Below, piece after piece: positions 11,591-22,411 of a DNA stretch of 64,000 bases. Each line of letters opens with the position of its first letter. The stretch's first letter is position 1. The notes beneath the pieces are model-generated. The model had not been told where the DNA came from. It worked only from the letters and a program-made list of their open reading frames with translations, and searched no databases. Origin of the DNA: Bryoerythrophyllum caledonicum (lineage: Eukaryota > Streptophyta > Bryopsida > Pottiales > Pottiaceae). The stretch spans positions 2,384,180 through 2,448,179 of the forward strand of contig OZ020526.1 of NCBI GenBank assembly GCA_963971425.1. Direction: 5' to 3'. The translations under genes were made by a program, and so were the position numbers.

Positions 11591-14500
11591 ACAACAACAT
11601 CCTACACCCCTCCCACTAGTAGCCATAAACATTATTCATTGCAAAATATCAATTATACTTTGCGGAGACATAGAAACCAACCCCGGCCCAATGCCAAATG
11701 TCTTTTACAATCATCCAAAAACACACAAAAGATTATCAAAAATATATTTCATTCTGAACACTATCAAACTCCACCCCGAATATCAACACCTAGCATCTTC
11801 TTTTGCGCCTCTCCTAAAAAATAATCACATACTTCACCAGACTTATTCCACCCTCTATCCCAACATTTCCCGATACATACAACAAAAAAACAACCACCCA
11901 TCCACACATATCGTATTCGCCATAATTACCACCCTCCACCCCTCAATAGACAAATGCAATAATATCACCAACGAACATTCTAGCAACAGAAACCCAACAG
12001 ATTGGACAAATATATTATTAAACACCTTATCATCTCTACATAATCCCCCTGAAAGACATATAAATACACCCCACCCATACACTAAATTCCTTGAAGAAAA
12101 CCAAAACCTGTTTGAACACAAAAGCTCTCTACACAATGACCTATACAACTTTATTCATAACCAAACCCCACCCCCTTCCCCCGACGAACTACAACTAAAA
12201 TTTCCCTACTTCCCGTACAATCTCATTCTTGAAACTCTTAGATGCTTTGAACCAATTCATGCTTACACGCACACCACACCAAAACACCCGCCTACATTTT
12301 CACTCCACTCAGTAACCATGACTATATAAACAATAGAAACACTTATATAACTACATGGAACGCCTCAACATTAAACATTGCTTTACCATGTATCCACAAT
12401 CTAACCACCCACACCAACACACCACCCACCATAATTGCCATACAAGAAACTAAACTAACCGCTACTAAATCCACAAAATACATCCAAAAAACATTCCCTG
12501 ATTATAAACTTATATTTAATAACACACATTCTCTCACACGATGCGTCCAACAACGAAGGCCATACACACCGGCAAGAGGAGGTCTACTCATGCTCATACA
12601 CCAATCATATGCTTTCCCCGGGAATATTACTAAAATCCCTATCCCGGCTAATATATCACCATATCTTCAAATCATTGAAATTACTAACCGACCCCTCCAA
12701 CCATGGCTCATTCTTCATCTATACATGCCCTCACACAGAGAAGATTCTAGGCTTATTCCGGAGCTCCAAAATTCCATCACATCACAAATAAATACACATA
12801 ATAACCATACAATAATACTCTATGGAGACTTTAACCGAGATATCGCCCTTATCGGAAGACAAAATGAAGGGGTTCTTATCCCCCCACTTGACATAGATTA
12901 TCAATGGCAAAATTATACGGATAACCAAGAATTATATTTAATCCCAACCGATACAACATACTCTCGGCAAGGGGGACTTAATTACACACACACCAGCCTA
13001 ATTGATGGATTTTACATTAAAACACCTAACCATTCCCAATATACATCCACCACCAACACCACAACCAACTTAAACTCGGACCACTTCCCAATCCACCTCA
13101 ATATACCTCACAACACCCTCATAAGTAGACATCCCACAACCATCAACTCAAATAATATTAAAATACTAAACCCCATCCCAAAAGAAAACCTTGATAACTT
13201 CAATACAATATTCTTCGAAAAAAACTCACTACAAATAGACTCCCTTACAGATACTCTTTCTAACCACCAACACCTCACACACATACAATGGCAAGAAGCT
13301 TGCACGTCTCTTGACAAACTTATTAATGAAATCTCTACTATATTAGAAAAAACTTGTAAAGCGCCCCCGATTCCGCAACTCACAGCTAGAACCTCAAAAC
13401 AAGGAGGGTATCTCCCGAGGAAACTTGCCAAAAAATGGAAACAACATCTTGTCACATACCACACTATTCGTAAAACAATTTATACTGCTAAAACTAACCA
13501 AAATTGGCGAACCCACCCCATACTCTCCGAGATACAAAACCTCCATCACCCTCACATCCCACAAGTACCACTACCCAACATTCCTCACGAAGACTGGCTA
13601 AAAGACATTGCAAACATTGCAAAAGCAGCCATCAAAGAAGCTAGGAAAATTACTACAAAATATGCAAGAGAATGTGTCAAAAAAGCCATTTCTAAGTATT
13701 GTCAATTATACGAAACTAGCCCAAAAAAGATTAATAGGAAAGTCTCTAAAAATAACACAATCCTGCCACTAGACTGCATTTTAGATCATAACAATAATAT
13801 TTTAACAAGCCCAGATGACATCGCCAACGAAATACATTTTCAACAATCCATAAACAATAGACCAACCACCCCCCCATGTCACTTCCAACCACAACATACA
13901 CCAACATGCACGTGCGGAGTTAGGCAATACCCGTGGCATGATTTGGACGGACTTACTATAGATAAAAGAGGCAAATCAACAACACCTCTCCACACATAAT
14001 ATAAGAGAGACACATACAACATGTGCCTTAAAAATTTGGGAACTAACAAAGCCCCCGGCCCAGACCGTATACCTAACTCAATTCTAAAAAACATGCCCCC
14101 AAGATTCCATGACCTTCTATCATTATTCTTCCTTCATTGTTACAAACAAAAATCCATTCCCGCATCTTGGAAAACAAGCTTAACAATCTTATTATACAAA
14201 AAAGGCAACCCATCCATGCTACCTAACCACCGACCTATTGCCCTAGCTAACACCATCTACAAATTATACACTAGTACACTTACATCAATATTATCGGCCT
14301 ACGGAGAAACACACCAAATACTACACGAAAGCCAAGAAGGGTTTAGAGCCGAGAGAAGTACGGCACGGCAACTTCAAACCCTCATTGCCGCTCTTGAGGA
14401 TGCAAAATTTACTAATAAAGACATTTATATACTCTACATTGATTTCAAAAATGCATTCGGTTCCATTGACCATCCTCGATTGCTAGCCATTATGAGCGAT

Positions 14501-17500
14501 CTTGGATACCCGGAAGACGCAGTCACACTGGTTGGCAATATATACTCCCAATCTACCACTACATACACATGGGAATTCTTTGGTAACACGCGCCCTATCC
14601 CCATCCAACGTGGTACCATCCAAGGCGATACACTGAGCCCATACCTTTTTATTATTTTTCTAGAACCCCTACTAAGATGGCTTCAAAGAGGTAATAATGG
14701 TTACACATTTGGCACTTCAAAAGTCATCATAAACTCGGCCGCATATGCCGACGATCTAGCGGCCATCTCCGGAAGTCTTAAATCACTCCAAATTCAATTA
14801 GACAAAATAGATAAATTTTGTCTATGGACCGGGATGGAACTTGGGGTCCAAAAGTGTGCAGTAACTGGATGCCCAAACAAATCCAAAATAAATCCGACCG
14901 CCTTCAAAGCCCTTATCCAAGCTACCAATATCCACTATCGTAACCAACCAATTCCGGTACTAAACCAAAACCAACCCTACATATACCTAGGGATAAACCT
15001 AGTTCCATCGTTAAAATGGAAAATTCAAACTCACGCTACTACTACAAAACTTATTAAACAATGTAATGAACTCGCACTATGTCCGGCAACATTGCAACAA
15101 GAAATAAAAATGATCCATACCGTCATACGACCAGGCATCTCATATAGTTTCTATGCCGTCCCTTATTCCATGCCCGCCATAAATAAACTTGATAAAAAAA
15201 TTATAGCCATACAAAAGAAAGTATGTGGACTCCCTAATTGCACGCCCAATATCATAACGCAACTCCCCCACGAACTATTTGGATTAGATGCCTTCTTCCT
15301 CAAAAATGCCTATCTACGTTGCATGCCCCCCTACATGCCCCAGCCCTTGCACCACTCACGCCCCACCGTACACACTTAAAGACTCATACATCATCGATCA
15401 CAATGACAACCACCCCAACATCAACCCCCCATTTATACCTCCAAACCCGCCACATTCACGACCATATGCCCCTCCAACACATATATTAAAAAATCCTTCC
15501 ATACATCCAATAAACAACATAACCGCGCACAAACACAGAAAGTACACTGACTCTAACAACATAAGCAAACAATATACGTCATACCTATGTCATTGGTCCC
15601 ACAATAACAACACCTACACCAAATGGCTCCCACAAAGAAATCTTTTCCCTTGGCATAATCCAAATACTTCCTTACATAACACCGAAATCCTCACACAATA
15701 CTACTTTAGAACCCAAAACAATTATTACCTAAATATCATACAATTACACCACCCTCAAGCACAACCTCGAGATAGAAGATTTGTCACGCCACCTCTTATT
15801 ATCCCCCTCTTTAACATCTTTACAACCGAATGCAACCCCGAAAAGGACATCCTAGCACAAACTGATACAATCAAAATACAACAAGACAATGCCCACATAT
15901 ACGAAGGTAATGGTAGACACCTAATAACCATACCACTCGCCAGACTACAATGGTTGTGGAACCAATATCACAACGCACTACAAACCCCCATTAACATTGA
16001 ACCAATACCCCAAACATTTGAAACCGAAATCGTTTGGCTATATCAAAGATATAACTACCGAATACCCAAAAATGACCCCCTTAAAAATGCACACTACACA
16101 TTACCCGATCCTATCCTAGACTACCTTATTACATCTCTGAATATCACACATTCATACTTCTCATCCCCCGTTACATGCTCCACAAAAATCTCAAAATTTT
16201 ACTCTCCATTCAAACGTGATAAGATTTTTGGTTCTCTTGGAAAAGCTTTCGATTATAAGTGGAGCGGAATAGGCCTTGCACACCCTCACAACGAAGAAGA
16301 AACACAACAAGCAACACATTGGGCACGCCTAGCGGCAAAAAATGATCCCAACCACAACATCACCATTATTATCACTCCCGACACCCATTGGTACCACAAC
16401 TCTAACCCACACTTAGGCCCTTTCCCAGACTCTCATATCATAGTACTATTTGAAGCGGACTCTATGACTTACAAAGAACCCACTATACCACCGCAAATAC
16501 AAACACCCCGTCTTGAACCAGCAACCCTACGGATCCTATGTATACACCACCAATCTCGAGTGATAGGTACTCTAGAAAACCTCACTCATCTCACTTTGAT
16601 AGCAAAAAATCTAAACATTAACAAGGTGTATACCGCAATTGCCTCTCCCACACCCATTTCAACCCGTGTAAACCGTAACAAAAAATTGTCTAAAACCCCC
16701 CACACAAACATCTCCGCATTACCAATTACCGAACTGAGCCTCCCCCTCCCCTACTACCAAATTAGTACAGACCTTAAATTTGACCCCAACTTTAGCTACT
16801 ACACCGACGGCTCCTTTAAAGAACCAACCGAAGTAAGCCCGGGACATTGGCACCGAGAAAAGGCCGGTTATGGGATATACAATTCAACCAAGCAAATTAA
16901 ATTAGGCAAAAGACTACATGGACTCCAAAATATTCTAAGAGCGGAAATGATGGCTATACACAAAACCCTTAAGATAATCACCACTCAATACCCAAACGAA
17001 CCAGCTCACATTTTTACAGATTGCATAAATGTATTATATCTCCTTAATACACACATTAAACACCCCACTTTACACAACAGTCACCCGGATAAAACTATCC
17101 TTACATCTATGGTTGCAATGCTCCAAAAACGCACACAGATTACTACACTCCACAAAGTCCGAGCTCATGCTAATATCAACAGCAATGAACAAGCCGACAA
17201 ACTAGCAAAGGAAGGAAGAGAAAAAACCCACAAGAATGCCGAACACCCATACGAACACGCCCATGCCACCCCATATTACTTTCATAGATATGAATGGCCC
17301 TCTATGGGCGAAACCCCGGATAAAGGCCCCATACGATTCTTGGACAAATACCTCAAAAAACATGATCTTATAAATAACCTAGAAAAACTTATAGAAATCT
17401 TCCCCAATATTGATAAATGGACCGGCAACCCAAACATTCACAACATACTGTCCAATAATTTTTGGAAAAACCCCATTATAACGAATCCACAAATCACATG

Positions 17501-18263
17501 CCTAATCAAATACCACACCGGACAATACATGGGTAATGCCCGCAAACAACTCTTCTTTGGTATAGAAAGATTTCCTTCAATAACATGTCCAAATTGCAAC
17601 ACCACACACCCAGACACATGGCTACATGTCTTACTCAAGTGCCAAAACCCCCACATCCATTCACTAATTGTCAAAAGACATAACAAAGCTGTATGGGCTA
17701 TTTGTAAACTACTTATATCATCAACCAAATCCCGGTGTTTCATTCTCATGAATGCAGGAACCTTTAATGACAACCCACAAGAAAATACGGTCCTCCCTTG
17801 GCTATTACCATGCATCTGCCATACTCAAAGATGCCATTGTAATGCAAGATTCAAACTGGACCTACTATGTATTAGAGGACTTCCATACAAAGACCCCCCA
17901 CCAAACCACATAGACCCTAGTCTCACCATTCAATTTATTGAATTCACATATTGCAATGACAGATTCTCTCCGGACACTGTTGCAAACAAAATAAATAAAT
18001 ACCAACCATTACTTGACGATATTCAAGCACTAGGATGGAAAGTGGACCCCTTCATTGTCATCACCGCCGGTGCTAGAGCCACCACTTACATTCCCTCAAT
18101 GACAACCCTTGAAGAAACATTTAAAATCCCCATCACTTCAATCAACACTACCTTTTCAAATATAAACATTATTGCAATTCAATATGCTATGTCGATACTT
18201 CTACATAAACGAAAACTCGAAAACAACCAACCCCTTCCTGACACTTCAAACCCCCCTCCATAA
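11580..18263 (+). pseudogene. LINE ORF2: 2A-like leader, AP endonuclease, reverse transcriptase, RNase H, CCHC
   Basis: Frame one (11580-12329) opens with the 2A-like motif and a roughly 200-residue N-terminal region of unknown function. A shift near 12300 leads to the AP-endonuclease domain (12330-13110), with TWNASTL, AIQETKL (12437-12457), GDFN (about 12824-12835) and SDHFPI (13076-13093). A single TAA at 13997-13999 precedes the reverse transcriptase: GPDRIPNS, QEGFRAERS, LYIDFKNAFGSID, GTIQGDTLSPYLF and catalytic AYADD (about 14738-14755). Another shift near 15300-15370 leads to the C-terminal part, with RNase H (acidic residues in TDGSF about 16805, RAEMM about 16940, TDC about 17020 and NEQAD about 17185) and a C-x2-C-x9-H-x4-C motif at 17586-17642. 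The gene ends at TAA 18261-18263. Gene order and motifs are directly visible. The breaks mean no functional protein is made. Confidence 0.92.
11664..11693 (+). other. 2A-like ribosome-skipping motif at the ORF2 N-terminus
   Basis: In frame with the start of ORF2, codons 11664-11690 read GDIETNPGP, followed at once by ATG (11691). This fits the D-(V/I)-E-x-N-P-G-P consensus of 2A peptides exactly. It is preceded by a hydrophobic run (ISIILC), as is usual for active 2A sequences. 2A-like motifs at the N-terminus of LINE proteins are known from trypanosomes and several invertebrates, where they release a short leader or target the protein. No in-frame ATG exists between the upstream TAATAA (11574-11579) and the motif. 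The original start must therefore have been upstream and has been lost, possibly through the AAC array. Confidence 0.8.
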
Positions 18264-18367
18264 ATCTACATTTGCACTTGCATTTCAATGTACACGCCCT
18301 CCCCCCTTTTTGGGACTTTTTGGGACCTTGGGTCCTGTGATATTGGTTACTTGTTACTGGGTACATA

Positions 18368-18498
18368 GTGTCTACCCTCGAAAGGGGGAAGTAGTTCCAT
18401 ACTACTAACCCATGCCCGGTGGGCATGGACTTAGTGGTGGAATGAACGGATACTTTATTCACGCTGGCCCCCTCCGGGGACCGGCGTTCTTCTTCTTA
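18368..18498 (+). other. conserved LINE 3' tail: hairpins plus TTC repeat
   Basis: The tail has three potential stem-loops in order. CCCTCGAAAGGG is the first, CCATGCCC/GGGCATGG with a GGT loop is the second, and a GC-rich hairpin around 18463-18486 (GCTGGCCCC/GGGGACCGGCG) is the third. TTCTTCTTCTT follows. The same order is found at 2206-2345, 32076-32215 (minus), 32467-32578 (minus) and 57464-57570 (minus). Base changes in the second hairpin partly keep pairing between copies. This is the expected form of a 3' recognition structure for a stringent-type LINE reverse transcriptase; that function is inferred. Confidence 0.75.
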
Positions 18499-19374
18499 TT
18501 ATTTCCCTTTGAATAGTAAAAAAAATTTCATGTCTTTAGTGAAAAATAGCATTTTTATTCAAGTCAAACATTTTCACACATTGTCACACATTGTTGGGCC
18601 AAGGTACTAAAAAAACTTCTTCTTTTTTAGAAAAAAAACTCTCATAAAACTTAGAGATCTTCATATTTTTTACTTTTTATTTTTTCCACAACAGTATGTG
18701 GTGTAGGCCTTCCTGTCGACCATTCGGATCATTAGTCTAAAACATATTAAGTTCACAAATAAATTAAGCAAGAATTGGCAAATTTTGAACCTCTACTCCT
18801 TGCACAATTGTTTTGAATATGCTACACCCGTCCTCTACCTCTAAAAATTGGTGTCTAAGGAACTAATATCATGCTCAACAAGATGGTAATGGATTTAGAC
18901 CTTGTGTAGTGCAAAAATTTGACACCAAATGAAGTCAAAGTCTGCAAATCCACTGAATGCAGGGAAGAAAATGAATCGTTTGCTTGACGTCAAACACTAT
19001 AGTCTTTCAATCCGTGCGGTCAATGTTTGTGAAATTTTGAGAGTATATTATTTAGTAAGTCTTAATTGAGATCCTACGGTCAAAACTAGAAATAAACGTT
19101 TTTGATTCCTTCTTTATTCAGTGCACTAGTTCACACCCAAAACACTTCAAAATTCCTTCTTTATCCCAATAAATTATATCAAGTTTTAGTCATTGATCTT
19201 CATTTGTTTTGTTCATTCATGGTGATATGATGGTCATTGAAATTGCTACAACAGGTTCCGTACATAATGGGATCTTTCTAAGATGCTTTTGCCAAAATTT
19301 GTCCAATTCATTTTCCATATGCATTTTGATGGTCATGTGATGCATATTGCCAAATATCTTGTCTCTCAAGATGT
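18499..19374. repeat. first copy of a roughly 600-base direct repeat; no gene
   Basis: Bases about 18535-19150 align with about 19680-20275 over their whole length. Landmarks in order are AAGTCAAACATTTTC, CACATTGTCACAC, GGTACTAAAAAA, ATATGCTACACC and TTCAATCCGTG, then GATCCTACGG. Identity looks like 70-80 percent by eye. The second copy lies inside the TTAA-bounded element that follows, so the first is probably a truncated older relative. No protein-coding content was seen. Confidence 0.65.
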
Positions 19375-20321
19375 TTAACCCCTAAAGGCCCACGAGTCCC
19401 CTCGGAGGGACCCTTGAAGCTTTGGGCACGTTCCTATGGTGTCATTTTGTAACATTCCTTTTTGAAATTTCTACGGTAGGTGGACACTGCTAAAATCTTT
19501 GTGTGAGTCCAATTTTTTCCTTAATCCGACAATCTATGCAATAGTATAGGATTTTGAATTTCAAGTGGGGAGATTGTTACGTCAGGCAACTCCAAAAACT
19601 TTTGGCAGGACAATCTATTGAATGTGAGATTTTCAATACTAGCAAATAATATTATTTCCTTTCATGTTGTCAAAAAAAAACTCGTCTTAAGTGGAAGATA
19701 GCATAATAATCTAAGTCAAACATTTTCTCACATTGTCACACTTTGTCGGGCAAGGTACCAAAAAATCTTTTTTTCCACATAAAACTATGATATCTTCATA
19801 TTTCTTACATTTTATTTTTTTTACTACAAGATGTAGTCTAAACCTTCATATTGACCATTCGGATTATCATTCTAAAACATATTTAGCTCACAAAAAAATA
19901 TGATGTGAATTGGCAATTTTCGAACCTCCACTCCTAGCACATTTGTTTTGAATATGCTACACCCCTTCTCTACCTCAAAAGACTGGCGTACAAGGAAATA
20001 ACATCATGATTAACATGATGGCAATGTTTTCAAACCTTGTGGAGTGCAAAAATTTGACATCAAGTGAAGTCAAAGTCTGCTTATCCACTCAATGTAGAGA
20101 AGAAACATAACGGTTTTTTCTACTTCAAATACTATAATCTTTCAATCCGTGTGGTCAAACTTTATGAAATTTTGTGAGGGCATCAATGAATAAGTCTTAA
20201 TTTAGATCCTACAGTTAGATGTAGAAATAAAACGTTTTGATCACCTCACTACTCATTGCACTAGAACAAGGAGTTTCGAAATTTTTTTGGTGTGAAAATG
20301 CCTTGGGCCATTAGGGGTTAA
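19375..20321. mobile_element. TTAA-bounded non-autonomous element (piggyBac-like ends)
   Basis: The left end reads TTAACCCCTAAAGGCCCA (19375-19392). The right end is its near-perfect inverted copy, TGGGCCATTAGGGGTTAA (20304-20321), with one mismatch. If TTAA is the target duplication, the inverted repeats begin CCCCTAA, the form expected of piggyBac-type elements (TTAA target, CCC(T/C) start). The 947 bases between them hold the second copy of the direct repeat and no ORF. Another left-type end with the same 18 bases is at 28472-28489. Confidence 0.6.
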
Positions 20322-20740
20322 GTGCGGAATGGAGGCGATTCAATGTGAAAGCTTGTTATGTTATTTTGTTATTTTTTAATTGAATAAAATCACCTTCTTT
20401 TACATTTTTTCTACCATTTTTTTATAACATCACATTAAGCATAAATTTACCAAATGTGATATTATCAAATATTTCACACCTTGTTTTAATAACACTTTTT
20501 GGTGGAACGAAGGGTGTGATATTATCAAGGTTAGACTGTACCCCGAAGCCTCTTCCTAGGGTCAGAGCGAACAAATGCGCACTAACTAGAATTATTGGCG
20601 TAGTCCAGATAATCTTTCTCGTTGTTTTATCTACAGACAAGGTTCATCTGTTGATTTAGTCATGGGCTGGAGACCCGGCACGTCTCACCTTGTCAAGGTT
20701 AGTGGGTCCAAGAATTGGCCTCAAAAAGAATTCCAGAATC
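20322..20740. other. intergenic region, no gene seen
   Basis: AT-rich DNA turns more GC-rich toward the dehydrin promoter. A 12-base direct repeat, TGTGATATTATC, occurs at 20455-20466 and 20516-20527. No coding region was recognised. Confidence 0.5.
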
Positions 20741-20930
20741 CATCGCGTCCCTCGGACGCCACACGTCGCGCCACCGACCCAGGAGTTACTTGGCACCTGC
20801 CTAGAAAAGAAAACCTCGAGAAGCATTCCTTCTTCGATCGCGCACCTGTGCTTCCCTCGTCGGCCCCATAGCGCGTGATGGTCACAACCATCATGTTATA
20901 AAAGCCACCTGTCATAACTGCAATTCAACA
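20740..20930 (+). promoter_or_regulatory. dehydrin promoter with TATA box, DRE core and ABRE-like site
   Basis: TATAAAAG is at 20897-20904, about 175 bases before the ATG, so transcription should begin near 20930 with a 5' leader of about 150 bases. An ABRE-like ACACGTC (20761-20767) and a DRE/CRT core ACCGAC (20773-20778) lie side by side about 120-135 bases upstream of the TATA box. A second ACGT core (GGCACGTC, about 20677-20684) is further up. These sites mediate ABA and drought/cold responses in plant dehydrin genes. Their function here is inferred from sequence and context. Confidence 0.55.
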
Positions 20931-21077
20931 ACAGTTGTCACACACACACACCTTCATCTCTCGTATTCTCCTCCTTCCAGTTCCCGAGTTTACTATCATC
21001 CTTCTAGAGAGTGTGTTCTGTAGAAGGTGTGAGGAGGGGAGAGCTCGTGTAGTTTGAGAGAGACAGAAGAACTGACC

Positions 21078-21650
21078 ATGGCTACTGCTGAACAGGGTTA
21101 CAGAGGACTGGACGAGCCGGCAGTCACGAGTGCAGTGCCCTCGGATGGTACGCATACGACACAACCCGAGAGAGGGTTGGAATCAGGGAATCCAAACCTG
21201 GTTGGAGCGAAACCTGCAGCAGAGAAGCAAGGGATAGCGGACAAAGTCAAGGGTCTTCTCGGAGGCGTGATGAAGGGGCGCCACGACAAGTCAGGATCGC
21301 CAGTCGGCTCCGGCGTCGGACACACACCTGAGTCCACCCCGTATGGAACTGCTGCTGCCAACGAGCACACGGGCCATGCCATGGATCCCACTGCTGCCCC
21401 TGTAGGCAACAGTTTCGATCAGGAGGGCCACCACAAGAAGGGATCATCCGGATCGCCAGGTCCCTGGCCGCATCCCACCAATCCCAGAGCTCACACGGGA
21501 CACACCAACGCTCACGGCGGAGCTACCCTGCCTGACGAGCATGGCAACCTGCACCCGGGACCCCAAGCGGACAGCGTCAAGAAGGAAGGATTCTTGTCCA
21601 AGATCATGGACAAGTTGCACAGCCCCAGAAGCCCCAAGAGCCAGCACTAA
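21078..21650 (+). CDS. dehydrin-like (LEA group 2) protein, intronless, 190 aa
   Basis: The ATG at 21078 sits in a good plant context (GACCATGG). The frame open upstream has only a TTG and is not used. The protein is hydrophilic and rich in Gly, His, Pro and Ser, without membrane segments. The N-terminal third has a K-segment-like amphipathic stretch (KQGIADKVKGLLGGVMKG). A Y-segment-like LPDEHGN lies at about residue 150, and the C-terminus is a clear K-segment variant (KKEGFLSKIMDKLHS) ending near the last residues. Such layouts are seen in non-seed plants. Dehydrins are disordered cytosolic or nuclear proteins that protect membranes and proteins during water loss and cold. The promoter sites upstream fit stress induction. 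The family call is confident; stress function is inferred. Confidence 0.8.
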   Translation: MATAEQGYRGLDEPAVTSAVPSDGTHTTQPERGLESGNPNLVGAKPAAEKQGIADKVKGLLGGVMKGRHDKSGSPVGSGVGHTPESTPYGTAAANEHTGHAMDPTAAPVGNSFDQEGHHKKGSSGSPGPWPHPTNPRAHTGHTNAHGGATLPDEHGNLHPGPQADSVKKEGFLSKIMDKLHSPRSPKSQH

Positions 21651-22411
21651 ACCACATTCATATCTGCAGTTGCGTCGGAGTGGTGCAGATAGCTCACCTG
21701 GGTTCTAAAGATGAGCTTGGTCCCACAAATTCGTTCTTGTCTCCGTAGATAGAGTATCATTCATACGTCGTGTAAACCCAGGAACCAGTTGCTTGCTTCC
21801 CATAGAATTATGTACTGTATGTTTTTGTAGTCTGGATCTGTAAATTAGAGGATAGGAGACAAGTTTGGGTAGTGATTCTAGGTTAGATGGGTCTAAGGGT
21901 GTGAAATTGAAGGGCAAAATAGGAAGACATGTATATTAATGTCTACGTTTCTGGCAAGGTTCTCTTTTGTGACACTTCTCACGAGGTTTACGTGAAGTGA
22001 ATGTTTATGAAGATTGGGGAAGGGTCATTCTATGTAATTGTCTGCTCAGATTGACCTCAAATCAAACTATGCAATATACGACCTTGGTGCAATTCACTGA
22101 TGTTGGCAGTTTCACAATATTGGAAAGGTTTGAAACTGTCTTAAGATCGAATCCATTGTCGAAACTTCGGAATTCATTCGGTCTTCTGCTTGTTGCACCT
22201 GATCATGAAGAGAACTTGAGGTGGGGTTATGATGAAATGTGGGCTTCTCCACCTGCTCTACGAATGTACCTCGAAAACCAAACGATCGTTGAAATACCTG
22301 ACACCTTTAGAACTAACGCTAAGCCTAGTTTTTCATACGATTGTGAGTGGTGCTACTTTCAATTACGCAAGAGATTTTGCACAAATGACTCAGGTCTCTT
22401 TCTCATTTACC
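21651..22411. other. 3' region of the dehydrin gene and intergenic DNA, no gene seen
   Basis: The first 250 bases are probably the dehydrin 3' UTR. No canonical AATAAA was found, and plants often lack it. The short plus-strand ORF at 21997-22488 runs into the coding strand of the next, minus-strand gene and shows no family features. Confidence 0.5.
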
